A DNA stretch of 64,000 bases from Clostridium sp. DSM 17811 (GTDB taxonomy: Bacteria; Bacillota; Clostridia; Clostridiales; Clostridiaceae), in assembly GCF_018861905.1 (NCBI RefSeq), contig NZ_JAHLDU010000014.1, forward strand, positions 48,916 to 112,915, read 5' to 3'. The translations under genes were made by a program, and so were the position numbers. Below are positions 1-7,940 of this stretch, in pieces (the stretch's first letter is position 1; each line of letters begins with the position of its first letter). Under the pieces are notes generated by a model. The model ran no database searches. It was not told the origin of the DNA and saw only the letters and a program-made list of their open reading frames with translations.

Positions 1-618
1 TACATCGGAACAACTATTAAATTAGAACCAATGGCACTCGAAGCATTGGGATATGAATTGGAATCAGTAGTTCTTTATTTAGCACATCTTGATCTTGGAA
101 CTTGCTTTCTCGGAGGAACCTTCGATCGTGAAGGCTTTGCAGATGCTATGAAGATTAAAGAAGGAGAATTATTCCCAATCATAACACCTTATGGATATGC
201 CGCCGCCACTAAGCATGAAAAAGAGATAGAAATGAGAACAATGATTCAAGCAGATAAACGTAAAGAATGGGATCAATTATTTTATAAAAATGATTTTAAT
301 TCTCCTCTTACTAAAGAAGAAGCCGGTAGTCTTGCCTTTCCACTAGAAATGGTTCGATTAGCACCATCAGCATCAAATAAACAGCCGTGGAGAATACTTC
401 TTAAAGATGGTGACTTCCATTTTTATGAATGTAAAGAACCTGGATATAGCGATAGGTTCCCCTACGATATCCAAAAAGTAGATATGGGAATTGCCGCAGC
501 ACACTTTGATTTTTCACTTAAAGAAAAAGGTATTAAAGGTCATTTTAATACGGTATCTAAGCCGAAGCTAGAGTTGCCTGAGAATATGGAGTATGTTTTT
601 TCTTGGATAAGGGAATAA
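1..618 (+). CDS. nitroreductase family protein (5' partial)
   Basis: The frame is already open at base 1, so the start lies before the window and the Met at 31 is internal. The visible 205 residues resemble the two-lobed TM1586-type putative nitroreductases (FMN-dependent oxidoreductases, substrate unknown). The second lobe carries the flavin-binding-like stretch LAPSASNKQPW near visible residues 120-130, followed by a beta strand motif ending in FHFYECKE. The gene ends in TAA and is followed at once by a strong hairpin, so it is the last gene of its transcript. The family call is seen from motif and length; the substrate is unknown. Only a modest N-terminal part is likely missing. Confidence 0.75.
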   Translation, partial: YIGTTIKLEPMALEALGYELESVVLYLAHLDLGTCFLGGTFDREGFADAMKIKEGELFPIITPYGYAAATKHEKEIEMRTMIQADKRKEWDQLFYKNDFNSPLTKEEAGSLAFPLEMVRLAPSASNKQPWRILLKDGDFHFYECKEPGYSDRFPYDIQKVDMGIAAAHFDFSLKEKGIKGHFNTVSKPKLELPENMEYVFSWIRE

Positions 619-622
619 AAAG

Positions 623-670
623 TGAAACAAGAGAAGCCATTATAAAGAGGCCTCTCTTGTTTCATTTATA
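623..670. terminator. bidirectional hairpin terminator
   Basis: Arms at 623-638 and 649-664 pair over 16 bases with one G-T type mismatch, and the loop is about 10 bases. It sits between convergent genes (nitroreductase on plus, glucosaminidase on minus), so it probably ends both. Confidence 0.8.
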
Positions 671-1202
671 TTTACATATATTATTTTCATAAGGTTTAAG
701 CACTTCTGAAGATATTTAATATCTTCGTCAGTTGTGTTTTCAGTTATTTCAGATCTAGGAGCGCAGACATAAAGATAAAGTTTATTTTGCTCAATTATAG
801 ATATTAGTTTTCAGGGTACTCCTCGTCAGTACAGTACCCTGAGTTATAGACGTTTTGGCAAGCTTCTTTGTAGTCTTTAGACGTTATTACAGATTTGTAC
901 CTGCTAAAGCTTAAAAGCTTTCCATGGTCCAGGATGCTTGCCTCGAGCGTTTCATACTTTCTAAACACACACACCATGGGAGTGCTTACTCCATTTATAA
1001 ATTCATGAGTATTAAATTCTTGAACTTCATATCCAGAGCCTTCTGTCCATTTGATACCAAAGATGTTATTACCTTTAACATATTGCAGCCAGCCTGTTTC
1101 GAGTATTGCCTGAGCTATAGTTAATGAGGGAAGGATGTTGTATTTTTCATAGGATAGTAATGCTCCTGGGATTAGGCTTTCTATTATTTGGGTTTTGTCC
1201 AT
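670..1202 (-). pseudogene. endo-beta-N-acetylglucosaminidase (GH73-like), frameshifted
   Basis: The ATG at 1202 has a good AAGGAGG site. The first 132 residues match a flagellar/phage-type glucosaminidase (cell-wall muramidase group): LTIAQAILETGW holds the expected catalytic Glu, followed by NNIFGIKW. The frame stops right after YPEN at 804-806, but the +1 frame continues at once with LISIIEQNKLYLY and a tail ending in YLQKCL, which is the normal end of the family. The break falls in a short A run (T run on plus, 807-811), so a one-base deletion explains it. An orphan copy of the same tail lies at 24360-24482 with the reading frame intact. No signal peptide is visible. It could still yield a nearly full catalytic domain. 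Confidence 0.75.
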
Positions 1203-1471
1203 TGGTGATTCCTCCTTTAGGGTTTTAACTTATATATATGGAGGAAGGGAGAGGTTTTGAGATTTTGGGAAGATTATTTTATTATACTTAGTTAATTTTA
1301 ACTGAGCAATTACGATTTTGAATGGATACTTTTGATTCAATATAATTTTCATTATTATTCTGACGCTTGGATAAGGCAATAGTAGTATAATTGAATAAAT
1401 GTTTGATGTTATACTTGTACAGTACAATCATATTAAATTTAAAAATAAAATCAATGGGTGGTAGACTTAGT

Positions 1472-1636
1472 ATGAGTAAAAAAACAAATAGATTCTGGAG
1501 CATTGTAGTAATTATTTTTTCAGTATTAGCAATTATTTGTGAACTATTATACAAACATTACTTAATATTAATATTTATGATTCCACAAATATTAATTGCA
1601 ATTTATAACATAAAAAATTTTAGGGTGGAAAAATAG
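1472..1636 (+). CDS. small membrane protein, 54 aa
   Basis: I chose the ATG at 1472 (MSKKTNRFW) because GGGTGG lies 9-10 bases upstream; the longer frame from 1391 has no ribosome site. The product is a short basic N-terminus followed by two hydrophobic segments (about residues 10-27 and 29-46) and a basic tail, so it should be a two-pass membrane peptide. No family recognised. It stands alone between the glucosaminidase relic and the ABC operon, with an imperfect hairpin about 90 bp downstream. Confidence 0.5.
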   Translation: MSKKTNRFWSIVVIIFSVLAIICELLYKHYLILIFMIPQILIAIYNIKNFRVEK

Positions 1637-1722
1637 TTTGGTACAATTTATTCATTTATATCGATACAATTAAATCCACATTAAATGATATGGGTTTACT
1701 TTATTAAGTGCGTATTGATATT

Positions 1723-1758
1723 CTGAAAGTAACACAATACCAATTGAGTTACTTTCAG
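1723..1758. terminator. inverted repeat, possible terminator (repeat family with 4796-4829)
   Basis: CTGAAAGTAAC and GTTACTTTCAG form a hairpin whose inner bases also nearly pair. It lies between convergent genes and shares the core TGAAAGTAACACAAT with 4796-4829. No clear T run follows on either strand. Confidence 0.5.
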
Positions 1759-1783
1759 ATTGAGGCTATTACTCATAATTTTT

Positions 1784-2491
1784 TTAAAGAATTAAATCTT
1801 TGTTTTCATAATACTTAATTGATATATTCACCGATGTATACAATATTATAAGTAATATACCTATGAGGGCAACATTAGCTATTATACCTGGTATACCACT
1901 AAAATATTTAACAATATTATAAATATTTTCACTGCCCATAATATACAAAACTAAGATTGGAACAAAACATATAAGAATACTTACAAGAGCAAAGATATTT
2001 CGTACCTTTAAATATTCTAATTTAAAATAAATCGGGAAATAAATAGATATAAACAATATAGTACTTAAAAGAGAATACATAATTATAATTTTGAAATTCA
2101 TTAGTTTACTAAAATCATCAAGATGCATTAACTTACTTACATGAATAAAAGCACCAACGCCTAAACCAGAAATCCCTATACGTCTAAATACAAATGTGAA
2201 AACTATAGTGCAAATAATAGCAAAAATTAAAAATAGCATGGATTCTATATATTTTGAAAATACTACCTCTCTTCTGTTTACTGGTAAACTGCTAAACATA
2301 ATATTGGAATTATACTTATAATCATTTTCACAAGAGTTCTTAAAATACTCATAGGCAATAAGTGGCGGAACTATTATATAAATAAACGCTGGAGCATTTA
2401 TGAAAAACATATTATTTGTAAAACATAGTATTAAAACTACTGGAAAAGTTCCTTTGGTAATGCTAATGTCCTTTAAAACTAAATTAAACAT
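1784..2491 (-). CDS. ABC-2 type transporter permease
   Basis: A 235-residue integral membrane protein with about six hydrophobic segments, beginning MFNLVLKD and carrying the SSLPVNRREVVFSKYI stretch typical of ABC2_membrane_5-type permeases that partner YtrB-like ATPases. GGAGGAAGTAAT precedes the ATG at 2491. It is the last gene of a minus-strand operon with a GntR repressor (4229-4606), an ATPase (3348-4226) and a second, paralogous permease (2681-3355). The two permeases share the same start sequence and LPVNR motif, so they probably form a heterodimer. Substrate unknown; such systems often answer cell-wall antibiotics. Confidence 0.85.
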   Translation of the reverse strand: MFNLVLKDISITKGTFPVVLILCFTNNMFFINAPAFIYIIVPPLIAYEYFKNSCENDYKYNSNIMFSSLPVNRREVVFSKYIESMLFLIFAIICTIVFTFVFRRIGISGLGVGAFIHVSKLMHLDDFSKLMNFKIIIMYSLLSTILFISIYFPIYFKLEYLKVRNIFALVSILICFVPILVLYIMGSENIYNIVKYFSGIPGIIANVALIGILLIILYTSVNISIKYYENKDLIL

Positions 2492-2512
2492 ATTACTTCC
2501 TCCATTAAAACC

Positions 2513-2626
2513 TTACTTATTTTTTATTCTTGTATATATTCCTATTGATAATAAAATTGCGATTCCTAAGAAAAAAAATGCAGATTGTTTTCTCACAATA
2601 TATTCTGTAATAGTTGCTATTAACAA
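2513..2626 (-). CDS. 37-aa single-pass membrane peptide between two permeases
   Basis: A TTG at 2624-2626 follows AGGGGG by 7 bases and opens a frame of 37 codons. The product has an N-terminal amphipathic part (residues 1-14) and one hydrophobic helix (about 15-31), ending in a basic RIKNK tail. It lies in the 190-bp space between the two permease genes on the same strand, so it would be cotranscribed. The hydrophobic profile and the ribosome site are what I see; a role as a small subunit of the transporter is inference. It could instead be a relic of a longer permease. Confidence 0.45.
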   Translation of the reverse strand: MLIATITEYIVRKQSAFFFLGIAILLSIGIYTRIKNK

Positions 2627-2680
2627 TTTACTACCCCCTAATATCGAATTTGAATAAGTTTTCAACCTTATTATTTTAAT

Positions 2681-3355
2681 CTATAAATCCTTATTAATAT
2701 AAATTTTGAGTGAAGTAAAAATTGATATAGAAATTAATATAATTGAGCAGCATAGAAATGACATAACCATATATAATTCAAAATTAGGCAAAATCACAAA
2801 ATTCATTAAAGAGTCTTTTGCAGTACCATTGTCAATGAGTGTAACTATCACAACTGTAATAGTTACACAAATAAATATAAAATAATTCAAAACCTTGTTA
2901 ATCAATTGTGATTTTAAGTATCCAAGCCATAGATAAATGGGTAAATATACGCAGCTGTAAACAACAGTAAAAATTGAAACTATTATTATATCAGTTAAAT
3001 TCATAAATCTATTAATATGGCTAAGTCCAGAAAATTTGATTATAGAAGCAAATAGTATTGTAATAGCAATTCCAATAATAAGAAAAATAAAACTTGATAA
3101 ATACTTGCTAATAACTATTTCTTTTCGGTTTACTGGCAAGCTGTTAATCATTCTATCAACATCATTTCTTTCACCAAATCCACAACTGCTTGTAATTAAT
3201 GAAATTGCAAATATAGATGGTGTTAAAATATAAACAGATGCAGCTCCTAGAAATTGTAGAATACAAATGATAATAAAATTTAATAAGATTGCTATCATTA
3301 AATCCTTAGTACTTTTTTTCTGCATAAGAATATCCTTTAGAACTAAGTTAAACAT
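2681..3355 (-). CDS. ABC-2 type transporter permease
   Basis: A 224-residue membrane protein with six hydrophobic segments, paralogous to the permease at 1784-2491 (same MFNLVLKDI start and NSLPVNRKEIVISKYL motif around residues 68-84). Its start overlaps the last 8 bases of the ATPase gene, which implies translational coupling. Expected to be one half of the membrane channel of the GntR-controlled ABC exporter. Substrate cannot be read from sequence. Confidence 0.85.
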   Translation of the reverse strand: MFNLVLKDILMQKKSTKDLMIAILLNFIIICILQFLGAASVYILTPSIFAISLITSSCGFGERNDVDRMINSLPVNRKEIVISKYLSSFIFLIIGIAITILFASIIKFSGLSHINRFMNLTDIIIVSIFTVVYSCVYLPIYLWLGYLKSQLINKVLNYFIFICVTITVVIVTLIDNGTAKDSLMNFVILPNFELYMVMSFLCCSIILISISIFTSLKIYINKDL

Positions 3356-4226
3356 TCCTACCTCCCTTAACCGTATAAACCATAATATCCTCTAGACTTG
3401 CTCTTTCAATTAAAATGTCTTTACCAATAACCTTTTTTATTCTTTCAGCGTTGTCAGTTAAAGCTTCAAATCCAAAAGAATTTTCATTTATTCCAATAAA
3501 TTCTCGTTTTATATTATCAGTTATAAGTGATCGATCACCTTTTACAATTTTGTATTTTTCTAATATATCATCTTTAGAATCAGAGAAAACTATCTTGCCC
3601 TTATTAATAAAGGTAATTGAATCAGCCACCTTCTCTAAATCTGTAGTTATATGTGTTGAAAAAAATATACTTTTATTTTCATCTTGAATGATAAAACGAA
3701 GAATTTGTAATAATTCACTTCTAAATACAGGATCTAACCCTGAAGTTGGTTCATCCATTAAGATAAGTTCAGCTTTATGTGAAAGTGCAATAGCAAGAGA
3801 ATATTTTATTTTCATACCTTTTGACAATTCTTTTATCTTTTTATTTTTAGGTAAGTTAAAATCTAAAAGATATTTATTAAATGCATTATTATCCCAATTT
3901 TTATAGAACCGAGATATTATATTTTTCATTTCAATTAATTTTAAATTTTCATAACAGTATGTTTCATCGTATACAAAACCTATTCTCTGTTTAATATTCT
4001 TTTCACTTTTTATGTTATCAAGACCAAAAATTTTCACATTTCCTGAATCTTTTTTAATCAAATTCATTATAAGATTTATTGTAGTACTTTTGCCGGAACC
4101 ATTTGGCCCTATAAACCCCATAATATAACCTTTTTTCAATTTAAAATTTACATCATTTAAAGTAAAATCTTTATAGTTTTTGGTTAAATTTTTAACTTCT
4201 AAAATATTATCCGTATTAATCCCCAC
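3348..4226 (-). CDS. ABC transporter ATP-binding protein (YtrB-like)
   Basis: A 292-residue ATPase. Walker A GPNGSGKST is near residue 40, the signature is degenerate (LSKGMKIKYSLA, near 135), Walker B with the catalytic Glu is LILMDEPTSGLDP near 155, and the switch His is in STHI near 192. The C-terminal 90 residues are the extra domain seen in YtrB/BcrA-type exporters. It starts 3 bases after the GntR gene ends and overlaps the next permease by 8 bases. It would energise export by the two permeases downstream. The operon order regulator-ATPase-permeases is that of ytr-type loci. Confidence 0.9.
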   Translation of the reverse strand: MGINTDNILEVKNLTKNYKDFTLNDVNFKLKKGYIMGFIGPNGSGKSTTINLIMNLIKKDSGNVKIFGLDNIKSEKNIKQRIGFVYDETYCYENLKLIEMKNIISRFYKNWDNNAFNKYLLDFNLPKNKKIKELSKGMKIKYSLAIALSHKAELILMDEPTSGLDPVFRSELLQILRFIIQDENKSIFFSTHITTDLEKVADSITFINKGKIVFSDSKDDILEKYKIVKGDRSLITDNIKREFIGINENSFGFEALTDNAERIKKVIGKDILIERASLEDIMVYTVKGGRNV

Positions 4227-4228
4227 CC

Positions 4229-4606
4229 CTATTTAGTATTTTCAGATAAAATATCAAGTAATTCTTTCAAATCGTCTAAAGACAAATCAATAAATTTGCT
4301 TTCTTCAATAGCCTCTGTTAATTTATCTTCAATAATTTTCATCTTTCTTTCCCTCAATAACTCTTTGTTTTGCCCTGCTACATAGGATCCTTTTCCATGT
4401 ACGGTGTTTATAAAACCTTCCATTTCAAGCTTTTCATAAGCCCTTTTAGTTGTACTGACACTAATTCGAAGCTCAATAGCTAAATTTCTAATAGAGGGAA
4501 GTGCATCACCTTCATTTAATTGTTCACTAAAAATATTATTTTTTATCTGTGTTGTAATCTGTTCATATATCGGCTCATCAGATGAGTTTGAGATTATTAT
4601 TTTCAT
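4229..4606 (-). CDS. GntR family transcriptional regulator (YtrA subfamily)
   Basis: At 125 residues this fits the short YtrA class: a winged helix at about residues 8-75 (PIYEQITTQIKNNIF, then LPSIRNLAIELRISVSTTKRAYEKLE) and only a short C-terminal dimerisation helix pair rather than an effector domain. It is first in the ABC operon and has AAGGAGA ahead of the ATG. The region upstream holds a sigma-A promoter overlapped by repeats of TAACTGT, which fits autorepression. YtrA proteins typically release in response to cell-wall-active antibiotics; that link is family knowledge, not visible here. Confidence 0.88.
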   Translation of the reverse strand: MKIIISNSSDEPIYEQITTQIKNNIFSEQLNEGDALPSIRNLAIELRISVSTTKRAYEKLEMEGFINTVHGKGSYVAGQNKELLRERKMKIIEDKLTEAIEESKFIDLSLDDLKELLDILSENTK

Positions 4607-4631
4607 TTTAAGTCTCCTTTAAGGAAATATA

Positions 4632-4692
4632 TAACTGTGCTAACTGTACTAACTGTTTGTATACAGTATATGCTTTTTTTCGCTTATGTCAA
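4632..4692 (-). promoter_or_regulatory. promoter with tandem 9-bp operator repeats for the GntR/ABC operon
   Basis: On the minus strand TTGACA (4687-4692), a 16-base spacer and TATACT (4665-4670) form a near-consensus promoter. Just downstream, TAACTGT (plus-strand reading) recurs at 4632, 4641 and 4650 with an exact 9-base period. An ACTGT/ACAGT inverted pair at 4652-4667 runs into the -10 box. This is a good candidate binding site for the YtrA-like repressor. Confidence 0.65.
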
Positions 4693-4795
4693 CATAATAA
4701 ATAGAAAAAGTTGCTACAGCCGAATACTTATGTCGTCACCAATAACCCCATATAAATAAATATAGGGCTACTTTGTTAATCTCATATTAATAACC

Positions 4796-4829
4796 TGAAA
4801 GTAACACAATAGTAATTGTGTTACTTTCA
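4796..4829. repeat. perfect 15-bp palindrome, same family as 1723-1758
   Basis: Arms 4796-4810 and 4815-4829 (TGAAAGTAACACAAT and its complement) are perfect, with a 4-base loop. There is no adjacent gene end on the plus strand. It lies upstream of the GntR promoter and downstream of the 50-aa gene on minus, where it could act as a terminator. Confidence 0.6.
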
Positions 4830-4988
4830 CTTGAAGTCTATAGGCTAAATGTACATTTATCTTTCCCATGTTAATTATATTAAATGGGCTATTACGGTGA
4901 TATTTATTAATTGCAACCAGTGGTTGACGACAAAATGAAAATAATCGATTTTTACACGTATATCAGCTGTATCAGAGATTAATATTAG

Positions 4989-5141
4989 CTATTTAGTTCT
5001 ACTATTTAAAAATGACTGAATTGTTATTGTAACAAAAAGAGCAGAAATAATAGCTAAATTTTTATCAATAAATCTACCAACTAAAAACCAACAACCAATA
5101 CCGATTAAAAAACAAATTACTCCATTTAAAAAATACTTCAT
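4989..5141 (-). CDS. small membrane protein, 50 aa
   Basis: The ATG at 5139-5141 is preceded by AAAGGAGGAGTTCT, a near-perfect ribosome site, which is the main support. The product starts MKYFLNG and has two hydrophobic stretches (about residues 5-23 and 28-42) split by GRFIDKN, so it is likely a two-pass or hairpin membrane peptide. No family recognised. It stands alone, with the palindrome at 4796-4829 about 160 bp downstream as a possible terminator. Confidence 0.6.
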   Translation of the reverse strand: MKYFLNGVICFLIGIGCWFLVGRFIDKNLAIISALFVTITIQSFLNSRTK

Positions 5142-5530
5142 AGAACTCCTCCTTTATCAAAATCTAATTGGGCTGTTTTGCCTATTTCCGCGAAAAGTTA
5201 TATTAATATGACGCAGTGACAGTATTTTACGTACTTAAAAATAATATTTGATAATTTTAAACCATGAATGTTACATAGCTTAAATATTGATATTGATAAG
5301 TAACATTAATTTTGAAATTTTATTTAACCTCTTGTAAGTCATTGCTGTACCCATAACTGACTTTATTCAACTTTTTTTCATTTTTATATTATCATATATA
5401 AACTTGTAATATACTCCAATTTACGTTAACAGTAGGTTTTATGTCCTAAACAGAACGTTAATGTGAATATCTAGATATTTATGTAGATACAAATGTAACC
5501 ATGCTTAATTTATAATAATAGTATAATTAG
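5142..5530. other. gene-free spacer
   Basis: About 390 bases of AT-rich sequence between the 50-aa gene and the nitroreductase scrap. I see no open frame with a ribosome site, no strong hairpin and no recognisable protein homology. Confidence 0.5.
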
Positions 5531-5842
5531 CTATATTCTAAGACGGATTTGCAGAATTATATTAGTAGGAGAATAATGAATATTGATTGACAAAGTTTTT
5601 TTTCTTGGCTTTTTTCGTTCATCTGCATATCCTATATAGATAACATTTAAAGGTATTACATATTCAGGTATATCTAGCGCCTTTCGAACAGGTTTTAGTT
5701 TACTTGGAATTGGATAAAGCCCAATCCATAAAGTGCCTAAACCTAATCCCATTGCAGCAATGAGTATGTTTTCGGTTGCAGCGCTGCAATCCTGTATCCA
5801 ATAATCACGACTAGGTTCTGAAAATGCATAGTTTAATAGCAT
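5531..5842 (-). pseudogene. nitroreductase C-terminal fragment
   Basis: About 100 residues match the C-terminal half of NADPH-nitroreductase-type flavoproteins: SRDYWIQDCSAATENIL (FMN/dimer helix), MGLGLGTLWIGLYP, and the final VIYIGYADERKKPR. The N-terminal half, including the phosphate-binding start of the fold, is absent, and the Met at 5842 has no ribosome site. Upstream sequence in another frame looks like a different protein (5830-5951), so this is a rearrangement scar rather than a start-site problem. Confidence 0.7.
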
Positions 5843-5951
5843 TCGAGTTTGTACCTTTAACTGATAACGTAGCTATTTTTATGTTTCTATCTTTTAAAAT
5901 CTGTAAACCTATTGCTATAAGCTCACGTGCTATATTTTTGTACTCATACAT
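5830..5951 (-). pseudogene. possible GNAT acetyltransferase fragment
   Basis: In a different frame from the nitroreductase scrap, about 40 codons read as IARELIAIGLQILKDRN then SVKGTNSNAIKL. That resembles the motif A/B part of GNAT acetyltransferases (helix, strand, then N-x-x-A-I-x-L-Y). It ends where the nitroreductase piece begins. Identity is tentative because the fragment is short and has no start or remaining fold. Confidence 0.3.
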
Positions 5952-6057
5952 CACAATTGGTTATACTGATGCAACTGTTTTATTCAATCACATATGTGAT
6001 CTAATTGCATATTAATAAAAAAATTCTGAGCAAAAACACCTTTAATACATATATTAT

Positions 6058-6078
6058 ATAATAATAATAATAATAATA
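6058..6078 (+). repeat. (ATA)7 microsatellite in a 5' leader
   Basis: Seven uninterrupted ATA units lie just upstream of the TAGGAG ribosome site of the collagen-like gene. Slippage here would change leader length, not reading frame. Confidence 0.8.
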
Positions 6079-6094
6079 TATAGGAGTAGATAAC

Positions 6095-7294
6095 TTGACT
6101 ATAAATAAGTTCAATAAGAAAGATGATACAAATGTCGACCTTTCTTTTGTTATTAATGCAGGAGATACGCCGTCTATTCAAGAAGGTCCATTTTTTAATA
6201 GACCTGCAGCAAAGATTAAAGGTAGACTTTTTTTAGATATTGATCATGGTATTCTTTATCGAGATACTGGGAGACGCTGGGTACCACTGCAACTAGGGCA
6301 ACAGGGGTTTCCTGGGTCTCAAGGCCCTCAAGGGCATCAAGGATATCAAGGGCCTCAAGGACCTCAAGGATCTCAGGGACCCCAAGGGCCTGCAGGATCG
6401 ATACTTCCTACTTCCGTTAATTTAATTTACGTTACAAATGTTGACAGTAACAACGTCTCCGTGATTGACGTAAATAATACCGTGGTAGCTACTGTTACAG
6501 TAGGGACAACACCACGTGGTATAGATGTAAATTCTACAACGAATCGAATTTATGTGGCAAACAATAATAGTAATAATGTTTCGGTTATTGATGGGGCTAC
6601 GAATACCATAATAGCCACTGTTCCGGTAGGGGTTGCCCCTCAAGGCGTTACTGTAAATCCTACAACTAACCGCATTTATGTAGCAAACTCTACAAGTAGT
6701 ACTGTTTCGGTTATTGACGGAGCTACAAATACCGTTATAGCTACTGTTACAGTAGGAACTAACCCATTTGTCTTAAACGTAAATCCTATAACAAACCTAA
6801 TTTATGTAACAAATTATATTAGTAATAATGTCTCGGTTATTAATGGAGCTACAAATACCGTAATTGCAACTATTCCAGTAGGAATTAAACCATTTGGAAT
6901 AGGTATAAATCCTTTAACCAATGGAATTTATGTTGCAAACTCTTTCAGTAACTTTGTATCGGTCATTGATGGGGCTTCAAATACTGTCATAACTACTGTA
7001 TTAGTAGGAGCATTTCCACGTGGTGTAGATGTAAATTCTACAACTAACAGAATTTACGTGACAAACGTTAATGGTAACAATGTTTCCGTCATTGACGGAG
7101 GTACAAATACCACCCTAGCACCTGTTCCTGTAGGAAATAACCCTAGTGGTATAGGTGTAGATTCTTTAACAAATAAAATCTATGTAGCAAACGTTTTTGG
7201 TAACAGTGTCTCGGTCATTAGTGGATTGTCGAATTCCGTCATAGCTACTGTTACGGTAGGATCTACACCCTTTGGCATCGGTGTGAATCCTTAA
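6095..7294 (+). CDS. collagen-like protein with seven-repeat YVTN beta-propeller
   Basis: 399 residues from a TTG start (6095) with TAGGAG 8 bases upstream. Residues 1-67 are a unique N-terminal domain. Residues about 68-103 form 11 G-X-Y triplets rich in GPQ. From about 108 to the end, seven repeats of 42 residues follow the YVTN pattern (IYVAN, then NNVSVIDGATNTVIATV, then VGxxPxGIxVN), which should close a seven-bladed propeller. There is no signal peptide and no LPXTG anchor. Collagen-stalk proteins of this build in spore formers are often exosporium or spore-surface filaments (BclA-like architecture), so a spore-surface role is a reasonable inference. The repeats could bind ligands or partner proteins. 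An (ATA)7 tract precedes the ribosome site. Confidence 0.85.
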   Translation: MTINKFNKKDDTNVDLSFVINAGDTPSIQEGPFFNRPAAKIKGRLFLDIDHGILYRDTGRRWVPLQLGQQGFPGSQGPQGHQGYQGPQGPQGSQGPQGPAGSILPTSVNLIYVTNVDSNNVSVIDVNNTVVATVTVGTTPRGIDVNSTTNRIYVANNNSNNVSVIDGATNTIIATVPVGVAPQGVTVNPTTNRIYVANSTSSTVSVIDGATNTVIATVTVGTNPFVLNVNPITNLIYVTNYISNNVSVINGATNTVIATIPVGIKPFGIGINPLTNGIYVANSFSNFVSVIDGASNTVITTVLVGAFPRGVDVNSTTNRIYVTNVNGNNVSVIDGGTNTTLAPVPVGNNPSGIGVDSLTNKIYVANVFGNSVSVISGLSNSVIATVTVGSTPFGIGVNP

Positions 7295-7712
7295 TAAAAA
7301 AGAACTGTTTTAAAATTTGGGTACCGACATCAAAACTCGGAAATTATACGCTAAGGATTAAAACTAATCAAAACAAGTCAAATATACTCTAACGTATCTT
7401 TAACAATTGTAACTATATTGTGCCTGTAAATATGTCCACAAACTGATTTATCAGTAAATAAAACATTGGTTTGTTTTACCACTTATATGAAGTTTATTAA
7501 AGTTAGGTGAAATTCTTTATTTTTCTTTAAAAGGCATACAATATACTTTTCGGTATATTGTATGCCTTATGCTTTTAATGTAATACCAATAGATCGAAGG
7601 AGCATTCAAGATAACGCTTCCTATATGGTATGAATGTTATATTATTTATGGGATTTCTCAAAAAATAAAGGGCATAATAAGAAGAATAGTTATCAGAAAG
7701 AGGGACTTGGAT
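7295..7712. other. spacer with a strong hairpin at 7531-7568
   Basis: The stretch after the collagen-like gene holds one notable element: perfect 16-base arms (7531-7546 and 7553-7568) around a 6-base loop, followed by a short T-rich run. It is a likely terminator for the collagen-like transcript. I see nothing else recognisable. Confidence 0.55.
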
Positions 7713-7874
7713 ATGTCACCAGCAATATATGTATTAATAATTTCATTAATAGGATTAATACTACTTTCTATATTTAACAAAAAATTGAAAAAAAGTATAT
7801 TAACTATGAGTGAATATGGAATATGTATTACAACAATAATAGGAATTTTTCTAATGTTTTTTGAATCTTGTTAA
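7713..7874 (+). CDS. small membrane protein, 53 aa
   Basis: The ATG at 7713 follows AAAGAGGG by 8 bases. The product has two hydrophobic segments (about residues 3-20 and 38-51) joined by a basic loop FNKKLKKSIL, and ends ESC. Not recognised. It is followed 6 bases later by a bidirectional terminator shared with the convergent lysozyme gene, which supports it being a real transcript end. Confidence 0.5.
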   Translation: MSPAIYVLIISLIGLILLSIFNKKLKKSILTMSEYGICITTIIGIFLMFFESC

Positions 7875-7880
7875 TAATAA

Positions 7881-7924
7881 AAAACTGTGCAACAATATAA
7901 TACACTCTCTTGTTGCACGGTTTT
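7881..7924. terminator. bidirectional terminator
   Basis: Arms 7881-7895 and 7910-7924 pair over 15 bases (one G-U), with A and T runs on the outer flanks. It lies between the convergent 53-aa gene and the lysozyme gene. Confidence 0.85.
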
Positions 7925-7940
7925 ACTCTACCTATGATAA

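Noticed and set aside
6430..7290. Regular 126-bp periodicity that might suggest a CRISPR or satellite array
   Set aside because: The period is 42 codons of the YVTN repeat in one open frame, and units diverge as coding repeats do; there are no constant short repeats with unique spacers.
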